A DNA stretch of 48,530 nucleotides from Aquipuribacter hungaricus (GTDB lineage: Bacteria > Actinomycetota > Actinomycetes > Actinomycetales > JBBAYJ01), in the NCBI RefSeq assembly GCF_037860755.1, contig NZ_JBBEOI010000007.1, positions 1 to 48,530 of the forward strand, read 5' to 3'. Under the pieces are notes generated by a model, which made no database searches, was not told the DNA's origin, and saw only the letters and a program-made list of their open reading frames with translations. Shown one piece after another: positions 23,527-32,233 of this stretch; positions within the stretch are counted from its first letter, which is position 1; the number at the start of each line of letters is the position of its first letter. The position numbers were made by a program, and so were the translations under genes.

Positions 23527-26500
23527 TTAAGCCTCGTCGTCGAAGGACAACTCGTCTTGGCCCGTGTCCGCCCCGCCCGACTTCGGTGGTTGGCGAAGTG
23601 CGTCGGGCACGGCCGGGAGGTCGTCGGCGGATACGAGCGGACTAGCGATGATCTCATCGAGCAGCGCGACGCCGTCCGCGATGAGCGCCAGCGTCCTCCG
23701 GATCACCGCAACAATCTGAGTGAGCTCCGTGCTCCACTCGGGTGCCCACGTCGTCGGGCGGATGCGGTCAAGCGGGGACTCGCTAGACGCCGCCCGACCG
23801 ACCGCCTTGGCCATCCGGTAGCCGAGCCACTTAGGAACCACGTCCATGCCACTGACTTCGAAGTTCCAGACGGCCTCCGTCACGCCAGTGAGAGCTCCGT
23901 CGGCGACGTGCAAGGTCTCTGTAGCTGGGTCGAACGCGATATCGAATTTCGCTGTGGGGAGACGCGTGGGTTCTGGCCCCCACTCAACCCCGGCGGTCGG
24001 CACTTCGCCCGTGCCGAAGCGCTCCCCGAAGGTCTGGAGCCAGATCAGCTCTTGGCCGAGGGAAACCATGCGAGCGAACAGGCCAGCGTCGGCCGTTAGA
24101 GGCACTCGGGGTCCTGGAGTCTCTAGGGCGTCGCGGAACCGCTCGGTGTAGTCCGCGCCTGCGAGCACGGCAAAGACGTAGGCGAAGAGGTGCTCGCCGG
24201 TCACTGCAGTCCCCAGCGTCGCACTGAGCGCCTTGATCGTGGCCGGGGACGTGTTGGGCGTGCCCACGGTGTCGCGGTAGAGCGGGATAGCGTCCTTACC
24301 ACCGCGCCCGCAGAAGAAGTGTTTGTCGGGCACCGCCGTCGTAAGCGTGGCCGCGGGCCCAGCGCCGAGGCGGGTGGTGGTCATCGTCGTCAAGAAGACC
24401 TGCCTGTCGGACAAAGACGCCCACAAGGAAGGGCTTTCGGTTTTGGCGACACGCGGATCACGGAAGGTCCATTGCCGGTCGAAGGAGCGCATTCCGAAAG
24501 GCACGATGGGCTGGTGGGGCGCTCCGGGCTTGAGTTCAGCGAGGGGCACCATGCCTGAGACCTTGGTCGTGATGGTTCGCCCGGTCTTCGAAGGCGCGAA
24601 ATTTTTCAGGCGCTCTTCCGGAACGCTGGTCGCCACGAAGGCTCGCCACCGCTCCTCCAACATGCTCACGGACGGTGCTACTGGCCAGGTACGGCTAACC
24701 ATGGCGCCTGGCTGCTGCCACGGAAAGAGGTCGATCAATCTGGGGTAGGCCGCCCAGTCGAGACCACCGGAGGCAGGGATGAAAGGAGCGTGCCAGTCCG
24801 CCCGGGCTTCGGCGGTCTCCAGGTTCGTCTTGCCAGCGGCCATGTCTGTGAGCGCTTGGAGCTTCTTGGCGCGCGTGCCCCTGTAGCTGGCGTAATGAAC
24901 TCGGCCGGGCTGGCTACGGTCACCATTGCCGCGCCGGATGAGGGTGACGATCGCAACGGGGGACTCGATGTCGAACACGTTCTCGTCCTTGCGGGTGCCC
25001 TTGTTGTCGCCGTGAAGGTCCACGACGACGATGTCGTCGGCCACCTCACGAGCGAGGCGGCGCAGCCCGAGGAAGCCGGGGCCGTCGAGCCAGGACGACG
25101 CGGTGATCATCGAGATCACAGCGGGGCCGCTGTTCTCCTCGAAGACTTTCCAGATGGCCCAGCGCCAAAAGTAGACGTAGAGGTTATAGAGGCTCGCATG
25201 GGCACTAAAAATGACGTGCCTTCTGGCGTCGTCGAAAATGTCGTCAAAGAGCGAGCGTGACGCGCCTTCCTGAAGGGACGTGACGAAGCCGCCGGTGCCC
25301 ATGCTCTCGACACGGTCGTAGGGGGGATTCCCGATAAGCACGTTGTGGTTCCACTCGTACTTCACCTCGTCGGCGCGCGCGCCTTCGGTACTGATTGGAT
25401 CGCCGAGCCCCTCAATGACATGCGGGTGCCTCGCGCCAAGCGTATCGCCTAGGTAGATCGGCAAACGCGTCTTCTCTCGCAGTTCGTCGGAGATGTCGAG
25501 CGAAACCTTGAGGTGGCTCACAGCGTACGAGGCGAGCGAGATTTCGCATGCCGACGCGTGGGAAAGCCCCGCCGCTTCACCTCTCTTCTCGTCGTTGCGC
25601 TTCGCTTGGCGCAGCCACTCGACGAGAAAGGTTCCCGTCCCGTTGGCGGGGTCGAACATTGAAACGACGGCGTCGTCCGGCATTGCTCGATTCGGAACCT
25701 TGATCTCGGGGTGGTCGGCGACGTACTTGGCCCAGGTCGTTGAGTCGGCCACGCCAAGCGGAAGTCCGAATGACTTGAGAGCGTCGTCAACTGTTTTTAC
25801 TATGAAGCGCACCACCGGTAGCGGAGTGTAGAAGGCGCCAAGGTTCCTGCGCTGCTCGGGGTCGTACTGGGCCAGGAACTCTTCGTAGAAGTAGACGACT
25901 GGGTCGTCACGCTGGTTGTCCGCGCCGAAGTCCGCGAGGAGTTCATCGACGTCGGTGCTTGCGAGCTGCTCCGCCAGCTCGTTGAGGCCGAGCTCGTCGA
26001 CGTCGATCACGCCGTCGGAGTCGTCGCGAAAGCGCGAATAGATTGCGTCGAGGAAGTCGTTGTCGAAAGTGAGTGCCGAAATCGATCGGTCAGCCTTGAA
26101 CTCCTCGGGGTGCGCAATGCGGGCGGTGAGTAGCCCATAAACCATCGTTTGGGCGTAAACGTCGGCGAAGCGTTCCGGTGTGAGGTCGCCGAGGAGTCGC
26201 TCGCGGACGTCGGTGAAGAGGGCGCGGATGGGGCCGCCCTCGATCTCAATCTCATGTAGCACGCGGACTTCATCGCGGACGTCCTGGGCTACCTGGGCCA
26301 TACGAGCTGAGAGCGCCTTGGCAGACTTGATGCCCTCACGGTAGCCGTGGAATCCCTTCCCGAACTCCGGGCTAAGCACGATCCTCGGTCCGCCCGGCGG
26401 AGTCCACACCAGGTCCGGGACCCCGCGCTGAACGAGCAGGTCGATTCGGGCTTGTGTGGGTTCGTTGCTCCAGGACAGCACGCTGAGGACGCGCTTGCCG

Positions 26501-26931
26501 TCCTTCTCGCGGAAGTTCACGACGTGAAGCAGATGCTCCTCGCCCTCTGACAGGCAGAAGAAGAGCAGGTCCGGAAGCGCCCACTGGGCGTGGGTACCGC
26601 TGCCCTTACGTGCGCGCTCGTTCTTGACGAGGCGCTGCACCAGGCGCCGGATTGCCCCGACCGGGAGGCGGCCCCCGTCAAACTCCAGAACCCAAACGCC
26701 GAAGTCCTGATCTTTCTTGAGCTGAGGAATCTGGGAGATGTGCCTGAGCTTCGCAACCTTCTCCGGGTCAAGGTGAAGTTCCTCAGGCTCCCATTCGAGC
26801 TGTAGGTCGTCCCATGTGAGGCCGTCTGGTATCGGCCAGTCCAGACCGTCGAGGAGCAGGGTGAGCAGGTGCTCGGTCGATTGCGGTGCTGCCCTGAGCA
26901 ACTGACGGAGTCGGGTCTCGTTGGCGGTCAT
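23527..26931 (-). CDS. N6-adenine DNA methyltransferase with ISP-like specificity domain
   Basis: An 1134-residue protein. The ~350-residue N-terminal region has no named domain. The catalytic domain has SAM motif I MFDPANGTGTFLVEWL (from residue 425) and motif IV NPPY (535-538, in IGNPPYDR), so an Eco57I-like gamma-class adenine methyltransferase. The C-terminal part (...VVPKWLGYRMAKAVG... TTW... ELTQIVAVIRRTLAL) resembles the specificity domain of type ISP enzymes such as LlaBIII. Unlike those single-chain enzymes it carries no helicase or evident nuclease; these are in the overlapping partner gene (26928-30014, ATGA overlap). Together they likely form a restriction-modification system. ATG 26931 is fixed by the overlap. 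Confidence 0.8.
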   Translation of the reverse strand: MTANETRLRQLLRAAPQSTEHLLTLLLDGLDWPIPDGLTWDDLQLEWEPEELHLDPEKVAKLRHISQIPQLKKDQDFGVWVLEFDGGRLPVGAIRRLVQRLVKNERARKGSGTHAQWALPDLLFFCLSEGEEHLLHVVNFREKDGKRVLSVLSWSNEPTQARIDLLVQRGVPDLVWTPPGGPRIVLSPEFGKGFHGYREGIKSAKALSARMAQVAQDVRDEVRVLHEIEIEGGPIRALFTDVRERLLGDLTPERFADVYAQTMVYGLLTARIAHPEEFKADRSISALTFDNDFLDAIYSRFRDDSDGVIDVDELGLNELAEQLASTDVDELLADFGADNQRDDPVVYFYEEFLAQYDPEQRRNLGAFYTPLPVVRFIVKTVDDALKSFGLPLGVADSTTWAKYVADHPEIKVPNRAMPDDAVVSMFDPANGTGTFLVEWLRQAKRNDEKRGEAAGLSHASACEISLASYAVSHLKVSLDISDELREKTRLPIYLGDTLGARHPHVIEGLGDPISTEGARADEVKYEWNHNVLIGNPPYDRVESMGTGGFVTSLQEGASRSLFDDIFDDARRHVIFSAHASLYNLYVYFWRWAIWKVFEENSGPAVISMITASSWLDGPGFLGLRRLAREVADDIVVVDLHGDNKGTRKDENVFDIESPVAIVTLIRRGNGDRSQPGRVHYASYRGTRAKKLQALTDMAAGKTNLETAEARADWHAPFIPASGGLDWAAYPRLIDLFPWQQPGAMVSRTWPVAPSVSMLEERWRAFVATSVPEERLKNFAPSKTGRTITTKVSGMVPLAELKPGAPHQPIVPFGMRSFDRQWTFRDPRVAKTESPSLWASLSDRQVFLTTMTTTRLGAGPAATLTTAVPDKHFFCGRGGKDAIPLYRDTVGTPNTSPATIKALSATLGTAVTGEHLFAYVFAVLAGADYTERFRDALETPGPRVPLTADAGLFARMVSLGQELIWLQTFGERFGTGEVPTAGVEWGPEPTRLPTAKFDIAFDPATETLHVADGALTGVTEAVWNFEVSGMDVVPKWLGYRMAKAVGRAASSESPLDRIRPTTWAPEWSTELTQIVAVIRRTLALIADGVALLDEIIASPLVSADDLPAVPDALRQPPKSGGADTGQDELSFDDEA

Positions 26932-29900
26932 TGCACTTCCATCCAGCAGATCGTCTTTGGGGTCGGAGCATCCATCGGCAACTGGGTCTCCTTGCGCAGT
27001 CGCTTGGTCTCGTCCCGTTCTAGCCCGCGTAGTGACGCCTGGACTTTGGTGCGGTCGCTGAACGATGCAGTCGGGGTGGTCGGTCCGGCGGTGATCGCGG
27101 AGTCGATCGAGTGAAGGGATCGCTCAACGCGGTCCGTCGTCCGCAGGGACCATTCGACCTGGCCCCGATCAATGGTCCACTCGGGCTCCGCGTCGTCATC
27201 GGCAGCCTTGGTGAGCACCGGAATTCGTCGGCACACGAAGACGCCGGCGGGATCGCCTTCCTTGGCCGTGGAGATGCCTTCGGGCAGCCGCGCGACACGG
27301 TCTTCGAGGTCAGGATGGTGTTTGACGAGGTTGAGCCACTGGAGGCGAAGCTCCTCGATGGGGGCAATCTCGCCGTTGTACTCGTCCTTGAAGGCTTGGA
27401 AGACCTTCACGTCGTCGTACATGTCCGACTCATCAATTAATTTGCCGCCGGGGATGCCGAGCGTGCTCGAGATCATGAGCGTCTTGCTCTGCACGCGGCT
27501 ATAGAGGGTGAGGAGAGTCTCGATGTCGGCGGGTGGCAAGAAGTTGCGGACCTGAATGTGTCCACGTGACCTCTCCGACGCTGGTCTCGCCTTGACCAGC
27601 TCCCTCTCGATGGCTGGGTTCATCCGACGATCGACTCGACCGATGCGCTGCATCAGGCGGACCGGGTTCCAGTGAATGTCGTAGTTCACGATGAGGCCAC
27701 TATCCTGGAGGTTCACTCCCTCGCTGAGCACGTCGGTGGAAACTAGGACGCGGAGCGCTTCAGGCTTCTTGCGGTCAGTTGCAGACACCTTGTTGTAAAA
27801 GGGCGCAAACCGCTTGATCATTTCGTAGCGGTCGTTGCGGCGCGTACCATCAATCCTGTCGACGTTCGCGAGGCCGTCCTGTCGCAGCTGTTCTTCAATG
27901 TAGCGCGCAGTGTCGGCGAACTCGGTGAAAACGATCACCGGCTCATTGCGAAACTCTGGGGTGAAGACGTCCTTGTCCAGCTTCTCGGTTGAGCGCTTCG
28001 CCTGGCCGATAAGCAAGTCGCGTAGCCGCAGATACTTGTTGTCGACCCCAGCGCCATCGAGGATCAGTTCCATGAAGCGTTGGAGCTGGTCGAGGTCCTC
28101 GAAGGCCGCGTCGATCATGTCCTGTAGCCGGTACTCGCCTCCAACAAGGTTGTAGTCGAGTTCATTAAGCTCCTCTTCAGTAAGGTCTTCTTCGTGCCAA
28201 ACCTCTTCCAAAGTTGAGCGATATCGATCGTGGATCGCCTGCAATGTCGGTTCGTTGACGGCGCGCCAGTCGGTGAGGCGCCTCTCCTGTTCAGAGTGAA
28301 TCTTGGTGTTGACATCGAGCCAGTCCAGCACCTTGGCCGACAGATCAAGGCACGAACCCGCAAACGCAGCCAGGCTCGACTCGAACCGCTTGAGGAAGAT
28401 GGTGCGGATCAGGGCCACCACCTGGCGCTGACGGTTCTCCGCGCGGGTGTCGATATTGCCATCGGTCGAGAAGGCCAGCGGGTAATACATTGGCAGCACG
28501 AACAGGGGAGTTGCTCGACTGAAGGCGTTCTGCAACTCGGTGAACAGGGGGGTGTAGAGGGTGCCGAAGTCATAGGGGACCACGCGGGGCACCTGAGTTT
28601 CGGGGAACACGACCGCGGCGCCGCCAGCGACCTTCGCGCTCTCCACGGCGTACTTTCGACTGTTCTGGTGAATGACCGACTGGAACAGCCTGTCCTTCGA
28701 CATGAGGTCCGCGATCACCAGGGCGTCGGGAACTGCGGACTTGAAGGGCTTTTCCAGAGTCACGACATACTTGCGTAGGCTGGTGATGCCAATGCTTGCG
28801 AAGTGGCTGTCCGCGTCGACACCGGTGAAGAGCTCCGCCTGGTGCACAAGGTCGAAGAGCGAGTTGTTGATGGGTGTGGCCGTGAGAAGAAAGACGGTCT
28901 TCCCCTTGCAGATTTCGTGCATCCGCCACCACCGGGAGCCCCAGGGGTTCTCTTCGGTCGGGTTCTTGCCGTGGTTCCGGAAGTTGTGGGCCTCGTCGAT
29001 GATTATGACGTCGGCCCGCTTAGCCAGGTGCTCGATCTCGTCGGCGCCTTTTTGGGTTGTCAGATCAGTGTGCGCGCGGACAAGCACGTTAGAAAATTGG
29101 CCGAACAGCTCGGGAAGCCGCTCCTTCAGCTCAGGGTTCCAAACCGCGTCTTGGCCGGTCTTGGTCGCCATAATGAGGACATTTTTCCGGTGCCTCACCG
29201 CGTAATACTCAGTCAGCATCAAGCCGACGAACGTCTTGCCCAATCCGACGCCATCGGTCAGAAATCCCCCGTTCCACTGGCGCGACATCTCGATGAGCGA
29301 ATGAAAACCTTCCTGCTGGTAGGGCGCGAGCATCGGATAGATGACAGACTCGGAGTCCTCCCAGGTCTTGTCCGTCGGGTCGACGTTCGCGGTGAGTGCG
29401 TGCAGCGCCTTTGCATACACCTCGAAGGGTGTGAACTCGCGGGCGTTGTGCTCCAGAACCGCGAGCAACTCCGTGTTGACCCGGGTCGCTTCGTCCCAAT
29501 GGTTGTCGTACCACTCCTGGAGGTCAGCCACCTCGGGACCCTGAAACTTCACGTTCAACTCGACGTTTTGCGTGAGCCCGGGGCGAGTGAAGTTGGATGA
29601 GCCGACCAGGGCGGCCGAGCCGACGACCTTCAGCTTGCTGTGGGTGATGTAGGCCTTAGCGTGAAACTTCTTAGGCTTGTAGACTCTGATCTCGATTTTG
29701 CCGGTACGGATGCTCTCGACCACTGCGTCAACGCCGGTCAGAAAGGCGTCACCGGTCTGGCGTTCGAGAACGATTGATGTGTCCAGGGCGGCCGCGATAG
29801 CGTCGGCGGTCGTGCGACTGGTTTCGCCGCCAATTAGCAGCCGGATCTTCTCCACTTTCTGCCATGCGCCATCCAGGGCGAGGAAGGCGCCGATCTCAAA

Positions 29901-30014
29901 GTGGCCAGTGGCGATGTCGATCGACGAACTAATGTCGCACCACTCGCGGACGTACTGAAGCGCCTTCCAGTCCTCAGCGGTGTTGTCAACGATGAACTGG
30001 TCTGGTGTCGCCAC
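26928..30014 (-). CDS. PLD-nuclease / SF2 helicase fusion (restriction subunit)
   Basis: A 1028-residue protein. The N-terminal phospholipase-D-type nuclease domain has H118-x-K120 (KKFHAKAYI) and GSSNFT with N141, with an E following in QNVELN: one HKN half-site, so a dimer would be needed for catalysis. An SF2 helicase/translocase follows: Walker A DGVGLGKT (K260), DEAH (340-343, VIIIDEAHNF), LLTATPINNS, LVSTDVLSEGVNLQ and QRIGRVDRRMNP. All motifs look intact. GTG 30014 follows a GAGGAG site about 7-9 bases upstream. It is translated just before, and overlaps, the methyltransferase gene. Predicted to translocate on and cut unmethylated DNA; this assignment is inference from domains and neighbours. 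Confidence 0.82.
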   Translation of the reverse strand: MATPDQFIVDNTAEDWKALQYVREWCDISSSIDIATGHFEIGAFLALDGAWQKVEKIRLLIGGETSRTTADAIAAALDTSIVLERQTGDAFLTGVDAVVESIRTGKIEIRVYKPKKFHAKAYITHSKLKVVGSAALVGSSNFTRPGLTQNVELNVKFQGPEVADLQEWYDNHWDEATRVNTELLAVLEHNAREFTPFEVYAKALHALTANVDPTDKTWEDSESVIYPMLAPYQQEGFHSLIEMSRQWNGGFLTDGVGLGKTFVGLMLTEYYAVRHRKNVLIMATKTGQDAVWNPELKERLPELFGQFSNVLVRAHTDLTTQKGADEIEHLAKRADVIIIDEAHNFRNHGKNPTEENPWGSRWWRMHEICKGKTVFLLTATPINNSLFDLVHQAELFTGVDADSHFASIGITSLRKYVVTLEKPFKSAVPDALVIADLMSKDRLFQSVIHQNSRKYAVESAKVAGGAAVVFPETQVPRVVPYDFGTLYTPLFTELQNAFSRATPLFVLPMYYPLAFSTDGNIDTRAENRQRQVVALIRTIFLKRFESSLAAFAGSCLDLSAKVLDWLDVNTKIHSEQERRLTDWRAVNEPTLQAIHDRYRSTLEEVWHEEDLTEEELNELDYNLVGGEYRLQDMIDAAFEDLDQLQRFMELILDGAGVDNKYLRLRDLLIGQAKRSTEKLDKDVFTPEFRNEPVIVFTEFADTARYIEEQLRQDGLANVDRIDGTRRNDRYEMIKRFAPFYNKVSATDRKKPEALRVLVSTDVLSEGVNLQDSGLIVNYDIHWNPVRLMQRIGRVDRRMNPAIERELVKARPASERSRGHIQVRNFLPPADIETLLTLYSRVQSKTLMISSTLGIPGGKLIDESDMYDDVKVFQAFKDEYNGEIAPIEELRLQWLNLVKHHPDLEDRVARLPEGISTAKEGDPAGVFVCRRIPVLTKAADDDAEPEWTIDRGQVEWSLRTTDRVERSLHSIDSAITAGPTTPTASFSDRTKVQASLRGLERDETKRLRKETQLPMDAPTPKTICWMEVQ

Positions 30015-30208
30015 GCGGCATACTCCTCATCCTGGTCTGGCGTGCACTGTATTGGCTGGCTACGGCGGCGTAGGGAGAACCCGCCGTTGCCGGGGGCGTC
30101 GCAGCGTGACCATCATCAAGTGAGCGTCGACGGCCGCCTTACTGCGCGGACCGTCAAGAGCCCCGGGCAGCCGACCTTCCGCCTTGACGTTTGACAGCGC
30201 CAGCGCGG

Positions 30209-30685
30209 CTATAAGGCTCGGAGCTCCGCCCCAGGGGGGCCCAGGAGCGGGTCCGGCTCGGCAGGCAGCAAGTCCACACCATCGTGCGCCCGCGCATGCG
30301 TGGTACCGGACAGCGCATCCAGCACGCGTACCGCGTAGGCCTCCGACATGAGCTCCGACACTTCCCTCGCCGAGAGCCAGCGGCACTGCACGGCCTCGTT
30401 GGTCGACGGGGACGGCGCGGTGAGGGGGCGGCAGCGGAAGACGAGGGCCACGATTCCTCGGTTCATGTTCTTGTAGGCCCCGGTGAGGGTCCCTACTTCA
30501 ACGGCGAGGCCGGTCTCCTCTAGCACCTCTCGGGCGACGCCGTCCTCGAATGACTCCCCCAACTCGAGGACTCCGCCGGGCGGCTCCCACGCCAGGTTGT
30601 CGCGCCGCTGGATGGCCAGGGTGCGTCCAGCGTCGTCAACGACCACGCCGGCGACGCTGACGGAGTGCTTCGGGGTGTCGGTCAT
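30209..30685 (-). CDS. Nudix hydrolase (Pif-like)
   Basis: A 158-residue protein with a complete Nudix box from residue 38: G-x5-E-x7-REVLEETGL, i.e. E44 and R52-E53...E56-E57 for metal binding. It would hydrolyse a nucleoside-diphosphate-linked compound; the substrate is unknown. In pSAM2 the Nudix protein Pif gives immunity to redundant transfer, and Nudix genes beside a GntR/KorSA gene are common in actinomycete ICEs. The position here, divergent from the GntR gene with an operator-like site between them, supports the same role. ATG 30685 is the start. Immunity function is inference. Confidence 0.8.
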   Translation of the reverse strand: MTDTPKHSVSVAGVVVDDAGRTLAIQRRDNLAWEPPGGVLELGESFEDGVAREVLEETGLAVEVGTLTGAYKNMNRGIVALVFRCRPLTAPSPSTNEAVQCRWLSAREVSELMSEAYAVRVLDALSGTTHARAHDGVDLLPAEPDPLLGPPGAELRAL

Positions 30686-30718
30686 GAGGATCCCTCCTGT
30701 GTGTCAGGCTACAGAGTC

Positions 30719-30730
30719 GACTAGACAAGT
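30719..30730 (+). promoter_or_regulatory. GntR (KorSA-like) operator in the nudix-gntR intergenic region
   Basis: GACTAGACAAGT, nearly identical to the two sites before pra (31553-31598). It sits 13 bp upstream of the GntR start and between the divergent Nudix and GntR genes, so it could mediate autoregulation and repression of both. Confidence 0.6.
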
Positions 30731-30743
30731 GGCGGAGGTTGTT

Positions 30744-31514
30744 GTGGCGTTGCGGGCTGTGGACGCGTCGGCGCCGGAGCCCGGCTTCCTACAGATCGCC
30801 CGGCAACTCCGTCACGAGATCCGTTCGGGCGCCTACCCACCAGGCAGCAAGCTCCCGTCCGAGACCGAGCTGACCCGGGCGTTCGGCGTCGCCCGCATGA
30901 CCGTCCGCGGAGGGATCGCCGAACTGCGCAGCGAGGGCCTGATTGTCTCTGAGCAGGGCAAGGGGGTGTTCGTCCGACCGCGGCCGCCCGTACGGCGCCT
31001 GGCGTCCGACCGGTTCGCGCGCCGGCACCGAGATGCGGGTCAGGCAGCGTTCTTGGCCGAGGCGAGCCAGGTGGGAGCAACGCCCGCTGTCGACCAGGTG
31101 CAGGTCACCTCGGGGCGCCCGCCCGACAGCGTGGCGGGGCTGCTCGGTGGGGTGACTGACGTCGTGGTGCGTTCGCGCAGGTACCTGCTGGACGGCCAGC
31201 CCGTCGAGACGGCAGTGTCCTACATCCCAAAGGCCATCGCGGCCGGCACCAAGATCGCCGACGACGACACCGGACCGGGCGGCATCTACGCCCGCCTCGA
31301 GGAGCTTGGACACCGGCTCGACCACTTTGTCGAGGAGGTCGCGGCCCGGATGCCGACCCAGGAGGAACGGTTTCGGCTGCAGCTGCCGGCGGGCGTGCCC
31401 GTCGTCACCGTCCTGCGCACGGCCTACGACGTCCACGACGTCCCCGTCGAGGTCTGCGACACCGTGAAGTCTTCGCAGAGTTACATCTTGGAGTACCGGG
31501 TGGACGCCACCTGA
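30744..31514 (+). CDS. GntR-family repressor, KorSA-like (HutC/UTRA type)
   Basis: A 256-residue regulator. N-terminal winged helix: FLQIARQLRHEIRSGAYPPGSKLPSETELTRAFGVARMTVRGGIAELRSEGLIVSEQGKGVFV. The C-terminal UTRA-like ligand-binding domain follows (YLLDGQPVETAVSYIPK... YDVHDVPVEVCDTV). GTG 30744 is chosen because GGAGG lies 5 bases upstream; an earlier in-frame GTG at 30729 would overlap the operator. By position (between Nudix and pra genes) it matches KorSA of pSAM2, the repressor of pra that keeps the element quiescent. Matching TCTAGACAAG-type sites lie before its own gene and before pra. Confidence 0.85.
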   Translation: MALRAVDASAPEPGFLQIARQLRHEIRSGAYPPGSKLPSETELTRAFGVARMTVRGGIAELRSEGLIVSEQGKGVFVRPRPPVRRLASDRFARRHRDAGQAAFLAEASQVGATPAVDQVQVTSGRPPDSVAGLLGGVTDVVVRSRRYLLDGQPVETAVSYIPKAIAAGTKIADDDTGPGGIYARLEELGHRLDHFVEEVAARMPTQEERFRLQLPAGVPVVTVLRTAYDVHDVPVEVCDTVKSSQSYILEYRVDAT

Positions 31515-31552
31515 CTCCCCTGTCGTGCACAGATCGCGTTTCAACTCTTGCT

Positions 31553-31598
31553 ACTTGTCTAGATGGGTGTAGCGTCGCCCTTGCCCGTCTAGACAAGT
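31553..31598. promoter_or_regulatory. Pair of inverted GntR operator sites upstream of pra
   Basis: ACTTGTCTAGA (31553-31563) and GTCTAGACAAGT (31587-31598) face each other; each is one arm plus the centre of the ideal palindrome ACTTGTCTAGACAAGT. They bracket the likely promoter of the pra gene, whose ribosome site AGAGGAG follows at once. Expected effect: repression of pra by the GntR protein. Confidence 0.7.
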
Positions 31599-31612
31599 GA
31601 GAGGAGCAGGTC

Positions 31613-32089
31613 ATGGCGATGCCGAGTGGTATCCCGATCGAGCACGGGGTGGCGTTCCCCAACGGGGCGTTCGTCATCGGTGAGGTCACGCCGGTGGAGG
31701 ACTTCGACCTCGTGCAGGCAGCACGCGAGTCCGGCCGGTCTGCTGACGTGCAGACGCGCGACAAGAACACCGGCAAGCGGATGTGGGCGGTGCGCGTCGT
31801 CGACGCCGACGACCTCGTCCGCAAGGGCCAGGCGGAGGTGACCGTCAAGGTCGTCGCCGACGTGCAGCCCGTCCCACCCGAGGCGCTGCCCGGCGTCCCG
31901 TTCCGGCCCGTCGTCTTCGAGGGCCTCACCGCCACCGCGTGGGTCGACACCAACCGCGCCCGGCCCCGGCTCGCCTGGTCCTTCAAGGCAGCCAGCATGC
32001 GCGCACCGGCCAAGAGCGACCCCGCTCCGGTCAGCCAGCGCCCCAGCACCCAGCCCAGCCCGGGCACCGGCGGCAACCAGGCCGCCTGA
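31613..32089 (+). CDS. pra: Pra-like activator of replication, integration and excision
   Basis: A 158-residue protein matching the family annotated in actinomycete elements as plasmid replication, integration and excision activator (Pra of pSAM2). Shared features are the N-terminal IPIEHGVAFPNGAFVIGEVTPVEDFD, the central QTRDKNTGKRMWAVRVVDAD and the closing PFRPVVFEGLTATAWVDTNRARPRLAWSFKA. The C-terminal ~35 residues are Pro/Ser/Gln-rich and disordered. ATG 31613 follows AGAGGAG. In pSAM2, Pra switches on rep, xis and int and is repressed by KorSA; the operator pair upstream predicts the same circuit here. Confidence 0.82.
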   Translation: MAMPSGIPIEHGVAFPNGAFVIGEVTPVEDFDLVQAARESGRSADVQTRDKNTGKRMWAVRVVDADDLVRKGQAEVTVKVVADVQPVPPEALPGVPFRPVVFEGLTATAWVDTNRARPRLAWSFKAASMRAPAKSDPAPVSQRPSTQPSPGTGGNQAA

Positions 32090-32161
32090 GCGTCCCGACA
32101 CACAGGGACGCCAGCACGTCACCGGCGCCCGTCGTCGAGCCGAGGCCACGACGGGCGCCGG
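32090..32161 (+). terminator. Tandem hairpins directly after pra (terminator/attenuator)
   Basis: A first hairpin GCGTCCC/GGGACGC (32090-32111) overlaps the pra stop. A second, strong one has 14-bp arms CCGGCGCCCGTCGT (32122-32135) and ACGACGGGCGCCGG (32148-32161). Placed between pra and the coupled tra/rep/int genes, it could limit read-through. Confidence 0.65.
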
Positions 32162-32233
32162 ACCCACCCCCCAGCAATCACCCCACGCACAGACGCGCGC
32201 CGCCCACCGGCGGCCCAGGTGAGGGAGTGGATC

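Noticed and set aside
23527-30014. DISARM system
   Set aside because: A helicase and an Eco57I-like methyltransferase are present, but no DrmA- or DrmB-like gene is seen and the PLD domain is fused to the helicase rather than separate.
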